Assembly (NCBI RefSeq): GCF_019083965.1
Contig: NZ_JAHRCY010000030.1
Location: forward strand, 1-64,000
Reading direction: 5' to 3'
DNA: 64,000 nucleotides
From: Catellatospora tritici
GTDB taxonomy: Bacteria; Actinomycetota; Actinomycetes; Mycobacteriales; Micromonosporaceae
The translations under genes and the position numbers were made by a program. Below are positions 8,586 through 15,626 of the stretch, one piece after another; within the stretch, counting starts at the first letter, position 1; each line of letters starts with the position of its first letter. The notes below the pieces were generated by a model. That model ran no database searches and was not told the origin of the DNA. It saw only the letters and a program-made list of their open reading frames with translations.

Positions 8586-9686
8586 GTGTCCGGTCATGTG
8601 TTCATCAGTTATAGCCACGCCGCCGACAGCGACTACGTCGCGAAGCTGGCCGCGCATCTCACCGCCGCTGGCGTCGTGGTGTGGTTCGACCAGAAGGTCG
8701 TCACCGGCGACCGGTGGTCCAGGGTGATCCAGCAGCAGATCGACACCTGCGCGGCCTTCATCGTGGTGATGAGCCCGGCCTCGAACAAGTCCGACTGGGT
8801 GGACCGGGAGATCGACCAGGCCCAACTACGCGGCAAACCGGTATTCCCGCTACTGCTGGGTGGGGAGCGGTTCTTCCGTCTGGCGCACCTGCAGTTCGTG
8901 GACGTCACCGGTGACCGGATGCCACCGGCCGGGTTCGTCGCCCAGCTTCACAGTGCGCAGACCGCCGCGCCAGCCGCGTTTGCCGCACCGGTGGTTGTGA
9001 CTGTCGACGCCGCGATACTCGAACGCCAGCACACGGACGCCGTCACGATGTACGAACGGGGTGACTATGCCGAAGCCGCGGACCTCTTGCGTCATGTCAT
9101 TGCCGACCGCACCCGTGTCCAGGGCGCCGACCACCCCGACACCCTGAACTCCCGCCACGATCTTGCGAACAGCATCGGGGAGAGCGGGGACCGGGCGGAG
9201 GCGGTACGCCTGTACCGCACCCTCGTCGCCGACCGCATCCGTGTCCTGGGCGTCGACCACCCCGACACCCTGGACTCCCGCCACAACCTCGCGTACAACA
9301 TCGGGGAAGGCGGGGACCGGGCCGAGGCGGTACGCCTGTTCCGTACCCTCGTCGCCGACCACATCCGCGTCCTGGGCGTCGACGACCCCGAAACCCTGAC
9401 TGCCCGCCACAACCTCGCGTACAACATCGGGGAGATCGGGAACCGGGCCGAGGCCGTACGCCTGCTCCGCACCCTCGTCGCCGATCGCAATCGCATCCTG
9501 GGCGCCGACCACCTTCACACCCTGTCTACCCGCCACAATCTCGCGTACAACATCGGGCAGGGCGGGGACCGGGCCGAGGCGGTACGCCTGCTCCGCCAGG
9601 TCGTCGCCGACCACGTCCGAGTCCTGGGCGCCGACCACCCGGAAACCGAAATCAGCCGTCAAGCGCTGAAGAATTTCGGCGGCTAG
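8586..9686 (+). CDS. TIR domain protein with TPR repeats
   Basis: A 366-residue protein: TIR domain (residues about 2-120, SGHVFISYSH...; candidate catalytic Glu75 in WVDRE), a linker, then five kinesin-light-chain-like 42-residue TPR units (GADHPDTL..RH.LA..IG..GDRAEAVRL). The GTG at 8586 is preferred over an in-frame TTG nine bases earlier because MSGHVF aligns with the paralogues and the -10 box fits. The protein ends NFGG, a C-terminal Gly-Gly shared with both TPR paralogues. Related TIR-TPR proteins act as NADase-type immune effectors or sensors; that role is inferred here. Confidence 0.87.
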   Translation: MSGHVFISYSHAADSDYVAKLAAHLTAAGVVVWFDQKVVTGDRWSRVIQQQIDTCAAFIVVMSPASNKSDWVDREIDQAQLRGKPVFPLLLGGERFFRLAHLQFVDVTGDRMPPAGFVAQLHSAQTAAPAAFAAPVVVTVDAAILERQHTDAVTMYERGDYAEAADLLRHVIADRTRVQGADHPDTLNSRHDLANSIGESGDRAEAVRLYRTLVADRIRVLGVDHPDTLDSRHNLAYNIGEGGDRAEAVRLFRTLVADHIRVLGVDDPETLTARHNLAYNIGEIGNRAEAVRLLRTLVADRNRILGADHLHTLSTRHNLAYNIGQGGDRAEAVRLLRQVVADHVRVLGADHPETEISRQALKNFGG

Positions 9687-9936
9687 CTGCCCTGGAGTTG
9701 TTCCCTCGAGTGTTCGATCATCGGACAGCGTCGGGGTTCAGGGGCAGTAGCGCCGTGAGCACCTGAGCCATCATGGGACGATGTCCCACCTGAGCGGCCC
9801 TGCGGGACCAGACCCGGAGCACTACCCTGATGTCGCCGCGGTCGGCGACCTTCACGCGGCTTTGCAGACGCCGCCGCCGCGATCTCGATGTTCGTTCTGC
9901 ACTCGTAGCCGATGCCATGAGATCGACAGCAGTCGG

Positions 9937-9948
9937 TAGTTTGCTGGA
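9937..9948 (+). promoter_or_regulatory. Leaderless-type -10 box of a TIR-TPR gene
   Basis: TAGTTT (9937-9942) ends 6 nt before the GTG at 9949. The surrounding block, including GCCGATGCC upstream, matches the region before the gene at 277 over roughly 45 bp. Confidence 0.6.
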
Positions 9949-11166
9949 GTGTCGGGTCATGTGTTCATCAGTTACAGCCATGCCGGCGACAGCGCCTACG
10001 TCGCGAAGTTGGCCGCGCATCTCGGCTCCGCCGATATCGAGGTGTGGTTCGATCGTCAGGTCATCACAGGTGACCGCTGGTCCAGGGTGATTCAGCAGCG
10101 TATCGACACGTGCGCGGCGTTTGTCGTGGTGATGAGCACGGCTTCGGGCCAGTCGGACTGGGTGGACCGGGAGATCGACCAGGCCGAACTCCTGCGCAAG
10201 CCGATATTCCCGCTGCTGCTGGAAGGCACGCGGTTCTTTCGCCTGGCCCACCTGCAATACGAGAACGTTACCGGCGACCGGATGCCGACGCCTGAGTTCA
10301 CCGCCCGCCTGCGCCGCGGTCGGAATGCAGCCCCCGCCGCGCCGGTCGCTGCGCCTGTCGATGCGGCGACCCTCACCCGTCAGTACAACGACGCCGACAG
10401 GATGCGCGAACGGGGCGCCTACGCCGAAGCCGCAGACCTGCTGCGTCACGTCGTCACCGGCCGCACCCGGGTCCTGGGTGCCGACCACCCCGACACTCTG
10501 ATCTCCCGCCACACGCTCGCGCTCAACATCGGGGAGTGCGGGGACCGGGCCGAGGCGGTGCGCCTGTTCCGCGAGGTCGTCGCCGACTACACCCGGGTCC
10601 TGGGCGCCGACCACCTCAGCACCCTGCGCTCCCGCTACATGCTCGCGTACGACATCGGGGAGTGCGGGGACCGGGCCGAGGCGGTGCGCCTGTTCCGCGA
10701 GGTCGTCGCCGACAACACCCGCGTCCTGGGCGCCGACCACCTCACTACTCTGGTCTCCCGCCACACGCTCGCTTACAGCGTCGGGGAGTGTGGGGATCGG
10801 GCCGAGGCGGTGCGCCTGTTCCGTGAGGTCGTCGCCGACTACACCCGGGTCCTGGGCGCCGACCACCCTGACATCCTGGCCTCCCGCCACATGCTCGCGC
10901 ACAACATCGGTGAGAACGGGGATCGGGCCGAGGCGGTGCGCTTGTTCCGTGAGGTCGTCGCTGCCCGCACCCGGGTCCTGGGCGCCGATCACCCCGTCAC
11001 CCTGGCCTCCCGCCACATGCTCGCGCACAACATCGGTGAGAACGGGGATCGGGCCGAGGCGGTGCGCCTGTTCCGCGAGGTCGTCGCCGACTACACCCGT
11101 GTCCTGGGCGCCGACCACCCCGACACCGAAGCGAGCCGCATAGGCCTGGAGGCCAACGGTGGGTAG
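9949..11166 (+). CDS. TIR domain protein with TPR repeats
   Basis: A 405-residue paralogue of the protein encoded at 8586. The TIR domain (about residues 2-120; WVDRE candidate catalytic Glu) is followed by six 42-residue TPR units whose helices read IGECGDRAEAVRLFREVVAD with little variation. The DNA of neighbouring repeats is almost the same, indicating recent tandem growth. The C-terminus is EANGG. It lies in the same direction as its neighbours but with more than 200 bp on each side and its own leaderless-type promoter, so it is probably transcribed alone. Confidence 0.87.
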   Translation: MSGHVFISYSHAGDSAYVAKLAAHLGSADIEVWFDRQVITGDRWSRVIQQRIDTCAAFVVVMSTASGQSDWVDREIDQAELLRKPIFPLLLEGTRFFRLAHLQYENVTGDRMPTPEFTARLRRGRNAAPAAPVAAPVDAATLTRQYNDADRMRERGAYAEAADLLRHVVTGRTRVLGADHPDTLISRHTLALNIGECGDRAEAVRLFREVVADYTRVLGADHLSTLRSRYMLAYDIGECGDRAEAVRLFREVVADNTRVLGADHLTTLVSRHTLAYSVGECGDRAEAVRLFREVVADYTRVLGADHPDILASRHMLAHNIGENGDRAEAVRLFREVVAARTRVLGADHPVTLASRHMLAHNIGENGDRAEAVRLFREVVADYTRVLGADHPDTEASRIGLEANGG

Positions 11167-11370
11167 CAGTTCCAACGGCACGTCATATGCTCCACGCGTA
11201 CTCCTGGAGCAGGACATCGAGGCTTGATCTGAGGCCTCCGCCCAGGATTTTCACCGCGCCTGAGCCGGGGTCGTACGGTATGGGTATCCCAGACCGCCGC
11301 CGAAGGAACGAGAGCATCCAAATCCCGGGTATGGCCCGGGCGGGTGATGTCCGGTGATCGACGGCGTCGG

Positions 11371-11383
11371 TAGCGTTCCGGTG
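11371..11383 (+). promoter_or_regulatory. Leaderless-type -10 box of the TPR paralogue
   Basis: TAGCGT (11371-11376), preceded by GATCGAC and TCGG as in the TIR genes, ends 7 nt before the GTG at 11384. It is a diverged copy of the shared block. Confidence 0.45.
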
Positions 11384-12520
11384 GTGAGCGGCCACGTGTT
11401 CAGCAACTACAACCAAGCCGCGGATGCCGGGTACCCGGCCGCGCCGATGGGTGCGACCGTCGACGCCGAAGCCCTCACCCGCCAGCGCAAAGACGCCGCC
11501 AGGAGGTATGAACGGGGCGACTATGCCGAGGCTGCGGATCTGCTGCGCAACGTCGTCGCCGACAGCATCCGCGTGCTGGGCGCCGAGCATCTCAAGACCC
11601 TGAGTGCTCGCCACGCCCTCGCGCGCAGCGTCCGGGAGGGCGGGAACCCGGTCGAGGCGGCCCGTCTGTTCCGTGACCTCGTCATCGACCACACCCGCGT
11701 CGTGGGCGCCGACGACCCCCGCACCCTGAACTGTCGCCACAACCTCGCGTACAGCATCAGTGAGGGCGGGGACGCGGCCGAGGCGGCCCGTCTGTTCCGT
11801 GACCTCGTCGCCGACCGTACCCGCGTCCTGGGCGCCGATCACCCCGACACCCTGGCACCCCGCCACAACCTCGCGTACTGCATTGGGCAGGGCGGGGACC
11901 AGGCCGAGGCGGCCCGCCTGTTCCGCGTTCTCGCCGCCGACAGCGCCCGCGTCCTGGGTGCCGACCATCCCGACACCCTGAACGCCCGCCACAACCTCGC
12001 GCACAGCCTCAGGGAGGGCGGGGACCGGGCCGAGGCGGCACCTCTGTACCGCGACCTCGTCGCCGACAGCGCCCGCATCCTGGGCGCCGATCACCCCGAC
12101 ACCCTGACCGCCCGCCACGACCTCGCGTACTGCGTTGGGGAGGGCGGGGACCGGGCCGAGGCGGCCCGTCTGTTCCGCGACCTCGCCACCGATCACACCC
12201 GCGTCCTGGGCGGCGATCACCCCCACACCCTGCGCGTCCGACACAATCTTGCGAGCAACATCGGGCAGGGCGGGGACCCGGCCGAGGCGGTACGCCTGCT
12301 CCATGTTCTCGTCGCCGCCCGCACTCGCGTCCTGGGCGCCGACCACCCCGCCACTCTGATCTCCCGCCACAACCTCGCGCGGGGCGTCGGGGAGGGTGGG
12401 GACCTGGCCGAGGCGGTAGGCCTGCTCCGCGTTCTCGTCGCCGACACCACCCGCGTCCTGGGCGCCGACCACACCTGTACCCAACACAGCCGTCAATTAT
12501 TGGAACGCTACGGCGGGTAG
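11384..12520 (+). CDS. TPR protein derived from a TIR-TPR protein by loss of the TIR domain
   Basis: A 378-residue protein. Its first 16 or so residues (MSGHVFSNYNQAADAGY) match the first strand of the TIR paralogues; the sequence then jumps straight to the linker region (AAPMGATVDAEALTRQ) seen after their TIR domain. About 110-120 residues of TIR, including the candidate catalytic Glu, are missing in frame. Eight 42-residue TPR units follow, more than in the intact paralogues, and the protein ends ERYGG. The GTG at 11384 is preferred to an upstream GTG (11354) by alignment to the paralogues. It may be a partner, decoy or regulator of the intact proteins, or a decaying copy. Confidence 0.82.
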   Translation: MSGHVFSNYNQAADAGYPAAPMGATVDAEALTRQRKDAARRYERGDYAEAADLLRNVVADSIRVLGAEHLKTLSARHALARSVREGGNPVEAARLFRDLVIDHTRVVGADDPRTLNCRHNLAYSISEGGDAAEAARLFRDLVADRTRVLGADHPDTLAPRHNLAYCIGQGGDQAEAARLFRVLAADSARVLGADHPDTLNARHNLAHSLREGGDRAEAAPLYRDLVADSARILGADHPDTLTARHDLAYCVGEGGDRAEAARLFRDLATDHTRVLGGDHPHTLRVRHNLASNIGQGGDPAEAVRLLHVLVAARTRVLGADHPATLISRHNLARGVGEGGDLAEAVGLLRVLVADTTRVLGADHTCTQHSRQLLERYGG

Positions 12521-12679
12521 CGGTTCCGGCGGCACGGGTGCTCGACCCGGCTGATCCACACTGGGACCGATCGTGAGCGGCGACGGCATCAGCCCTGTGG
12601 ACGAACTGCCCGTCGTTCTGGCCGTACCAGTCGACGACGGCCCGGCGAGCCGCTCGCGGTCGTCGTGCCATTCCGAAAG

Positions 12680-13633
12680 TCAGGGCTCACTGGCCATCTC
12701 CGGGGTATCAGCGCGGCCAGGATCAGAGCTTGAGCGCGGAGACTGAACCGGCGGACGGGACTCCTGGCGGGGTCCGTCCGGGCGCTGGCGGCAGATCACC
12801 GCCAGCTCCTGCGCCGTCGGGCGAGCCGACGCGTCGCGCCGCAGAGCCAGGCTGACGACCTCGTCGAGGCCTGGTGGCAGGCCGCACAGATCCGGTTCCG
12901 CCGACATGACACGCAGCATCCATTCCATCTCGTTGCGGTTGCCGAACGGGTGCACGCCCCCAGCCAGATACGCCATGACGCAGCCCCACGCGAACACGTC
13001 CATAGACGGTGCCGCCGGCATTCCCTGGAGCTGTTCCGGAGCTGCCCAGCCGCGGCTGCACTGCACGAAGCCGCCGTCGCCGCCCACCGTCTCGCCGTGG
13101 AAACGGGCGATGCCGAAGTCGATCAAGCGGACATCCCGGCCCCGGACGAGGAGGTTCGACGGCTTCACGTCGCAGTGCACGATCCCCTGGGCGTGCAGCG
13201 CGGCCAGGACGTCGGCCAGTGCCGCGCCCAGATCCCACAACCGGCCCGCCGAGATCGAGTTGTCCGCGACCAGGGAACCGCACCGGTAGCCCGGGAGGTA
13301 GGCGGTGACCAGATACGCGCCGGCAGCCGACAGACCGAAGTCCAGCGCGGGCGCGGTGCCTCCGGTGTCCGCCGCCGACGCCAGCCAGAACTCCCGCTGG
13401 CACGCCTCCACCGATCCGTCGGCAGGCCGCAGCACCTTGACCGCCACGGGGGTATCCGCCGCGGCCATGGCGTAGAAGACATCCGCCTTGCCCCCGGCAC
13501 CCAGGCGGGACAACAACCGGTATCGGCCGACCCTGACCGGGTCTCCGGCACGAAGCGGCCCAGTCCCCGCGGCGTTACGAGAGATTGCCCGCCCAGCGGG
13601 TTCGCCACCGGCCACGGGCAGAGAACTGACCAT
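12680..13633 (-). CDS. Soluble eukaryotic-type Ser/Thr protein kinase
   Basis: A 317-residue kinase. The glycine loop (GAGGKADVF, near 45-53), Lys66 in VAVKVL, catalytic loop HCDVKPSN (Asp155), DFG (172-174) and AAPEQL activation segment are all present, so it should be active. There is no transmembrane helix or PASTA domain; the tail after the kinase domain is short and Pro/Ser/Arg rich. The start at 13633 is chosen because upstream codons are low quality and MVSSLPVAG follows an AGGGGG-containing leader. The gene stands alone beside the TPR gene; no substrate is indicated. Confidence 0.85.
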   Translation of the reverse strand: MVSSLPVAGGEPAGRAISRNAAGTGPLRAGDPVRVGRYRLLSRLGAGGKADVFYAMAAADTPVAVKVLRPADGSVEACQREFWLASAADTGGTAPALDFGLSAAGAYLVTAYLPGYRCGSLVADNSISAGRLWDLGAALADVLAALHAQGIVHCDVKPSNLLVRGRDVRLIDFGIARFHGETVGGDGGFVQCSRGWAAPEQLQGMPAAPSMDVFAWGCVMAYLAGGVHPFGNRNEMEWMLRVMSAEPDLCGLPPGLDEVVSLALRRDASARPTAQELAVICRQRPDGPRQESRPPVQSPRSSSDPGRADTPEMASEP

Positions 13634-13815
13634 GGCCAACCTTGCCCCCTGGGTAGACGAAGTCCTTTGTGCAGCAGGAATTCGCCACCGGGGACCGGGG
13701 TGACATGCAGACCCTAACGCTTTTCCCGGAGCTCGCAACCATCCACTTGGTTGGATCTGCTGGTTGCTGCGAGATCGTGGGACCGTGAGGCGCACCGCCT
13801 CCTGGTCGAGGAGGA

Positions 13816-14541
13816 CTACCCCCGATCGGTGTCCGCCCGCAGGGAGATCCGCTCGGTGCCATCCACGACGGCCCGAGCGAGCACGGACAGGCCACGGTTG
13901 GTGGTGCGAGCTGTCGCGCGCAGCAGGTAGAAGGCTTCATCGATGTCCACGCCGAGGCGTTCGGCGATGACACCCTTGGCCTGTTCGATGAGGATGCGGC
14001 TGTTCAACGCGGTCTGCAGCTGCTCGGTGAGCAGGTCGCGCCGGCGGATCGCCCGCTGTTGCAGCAGGCCGATCGTGGCGACGTCGGCCAGGCCCTGACC
14101 GACGCGCAGCTTGTCGGCGTCGAGCGCCCCGGTCGCGGTGTCGAACAGGTTCAGGGCGCCGATGACCTGGTCGCGTAGCCGCATCGGGATCGCGTGCACG
14201 GAATGAAAGCCCGCTTCGGTGGCGGCGGTGGTGAATCCCGGCCAGCGCCCGTCGGCGGTGAGATCGGCGACCGAAATGGGCTGGCCGGTGTGGAAGCAGT
14301 CCAGGCAGGGACCCTCGGCGGTCTGGAGCTGGAAGAGTTCCAGCAGTCGGATCCGCTCTGAGGACGCCGCGACCAGTTGCAGGGCATCCTGCTGGTCGGT
14401 CAGGAGCAGCCCGGCTGCCGCCACGCCGAGCATCTGGACACATCGTTCGGTGAGGATGTGCAGGAAGTCGATGACATCGAAGTCGTCGACGAGAGTGTCG
14501 GCCATTTCGACGAACACGTCCGTTAGCTGGATCTCGGCCAT
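13816..14541 (-). CDS. GAF and ANTAR domain regulator
   Basis: A 241-residue protein with an N-terminal GAF sensor domain (EGPCLDCFHTGQPISVADL and FHSVHAIPMRLRDQVIGAL blocks) and a C-terminal ANTAR domain with the usual IEQAKGVIAERLGVDIDEAF helix. ANTAR domains bind paired hairpins in nascent RNA and prevent termination. The ATG at 14541 has GAGGGTG upstream at good distance; an ATG at 14559 is a less likely start. It lies just after a second GAF-ANTAR gene on the same strand, with 99 bp between them. Confidence 0.85.
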   Translation of the reverse strand: MAEIQLTDVFVEMADTLVDDFDVIDFLHILTERCVQMLGVAAAGLLLTDQQDALQLVAASSERIRLLELFQLQTAEGPCLDCFHTGQPISVADLTADGRWPGFTTAATEAGFHSVHAIPMRLRDQVIGALNLFDTATGALDADKLRVGQGLADVATIGLLQQRAIRRRDLLTEQLQTALNSRILIEQAKGVIAERLGVDIDEAFYLLRATARTTNRGLSVLARAVVDGTERISLRADTDRG

Positions 14542-14640
14542 TCTATTCACCCTCGTCATACGATAGTCCCACCGTGACGGCGGGCGACGGCCAGCAGCGA
14601 AGCCTCTGGGAACACCGAACGGATATGGCAGCCAAGGACA

Positions 14641-15360
14641 TCAGGGATGCTCACTGTCGGCGGCCTCGAAACGCAGCCGCCGAGCGACGACGTCGGCGGC
14701 GACCTCGTGCAGCCGCCGTCCGTGAGCGTAGGCGTAGGCACGTAGCCGGATCAGGGCGACGTCCGGGGTCACGCCGAGCTGGACCGTGATCATTCCGGTG
14801 GCCTGGTGCACCTGGGGATGTTGCCGTGCGGCCTGCTCCGGCGAGCGGTTGCGCGATCCCGATCGAGGATGTGCTGCCTGATCGAGCAGCAACGCGCAGA
14901 GCGTGTCCGTCAGCAGCAGCGCATCGGCCAGCTGCGTGGGGGTGAGTCGGCCGGGAACCGCCCGGTGCAGCGTGAGCGCACCCAAACGGATCGCGCCGAC
15001 CTGCAACGGCAGTGCGAAGGCCGCGCGCACCCCGGCCTGAACCGCGGCGGGGCTGAAGACCGGCCACCGGGCCGACGACTCCGCGTCGGAGAGGTCGGTG
15101 ACCAGCACCGGCCCACCTTCTGACACATCCACAGCCGGCCCTTCCCCCAGGGTCCAGGTCAGCTCCGCCAGTTCGGCGGCGACCGCGGCGCTGGCATACA
15201 TCGTCTCGCGCAGCCCAGCGCTGAGGCTCACCGTGGCCGCGGCACCGTCGGTGTCGGTGACCGCGATCGTCGCAGCACACACGTGTGCGACCGTGACCTG
15301 GGCATCCTCGGCGTATGTCACCACCAGATCCCACAGCTGCAGCCGGCGTTGTGCGCTCAC
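14641..15360 (-). CDS. GAF and ANTAR domain regulator, second copy
   Basis: A 239-residue protein with a GAF-like sensor domain (LGEGPAVDVSEGGPVLVTDL, RAAFALPLQVGAIRLGAL) and a C-terminal ANTAR-like helix set (QATGMITVQLGVTPDVALIR). It is diverged from the neighbouring GAF-ANTAR protein, sharing architecture rather than close sequence. The start is GTG at 15360. The pair probably reads one physiological signal into RNA-level antitermination, but no obvious target leader was identified nearby. Confidence 0.8.
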   Translation of the reverse strand: MSAQRRLQLWDLVVTYAEDAQVTVAHVCAATIAVTDTDGAAATVSLSAGLRETMYASAAVAAELAELTWTLGEGPAVDVSEGGPVLVTDLSDAESSARWPVFSPAAVQAGVRAAFALPLQVGAIRLGALTLHRAVPGRLTPTQLADALLLTDTLCALLLDQAAHPRSGSRNRSPEQAARQHPQVHQATGMITVQLGVTPDVALIRLRAYAYAHGRRLHEVAADVVARRLRFEAADSEHP

Positions 15361-15626
15361 CGCACAGCCCGGCTGCCTGAGGCGAACACCGACATCACGG
15401 AAGCTGCCTCCGATACCTTGAACGTTTCGTGAGGCCGCGACGGGCGGGGGACGAAGGAGTGGATCCGGGCCGAAAAAGACTGGCTCCAGTGCGGCTGATC
15501 ACGCAAGCCTACCTTGGGGCGGAAATCTGCGCGTTCGGCCAGGTCGTGTCTTTCAATGCCCATATCCAGTGGGGTGGTGCGGCGACGGTGACGGTGCCCG
15601 AGACGAGGGCGTACGGCTGACGTCGA

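Noticed and set aside
9718..11217. Minus-strand frame with regular repeats opposite the TIR-TPR gene
   Set aside because: The repeats only mirror the sense TPR repeats; no start signals or family match.
700..12500. Regular direct repeats that might be a CRISPR array
   Set aside because: Repeats are 126-135 bp, in frame, contiguous without unique spacers, and translate as WD40 or TPR units.
14556..14789. Small frames between the two GAF-ANTAR genes
   Set aside because: No ribosome binding site and overlap with the end of the upstream GAF-ANTAR gene; composition is non-coding.
15429..15620. 63-codon plus-strand frame between the ANTAR and TIR-TM-WD40 genes
   Set aside because: No convincing start signal or motif, and Arg-rich beginning typical of chance frames.
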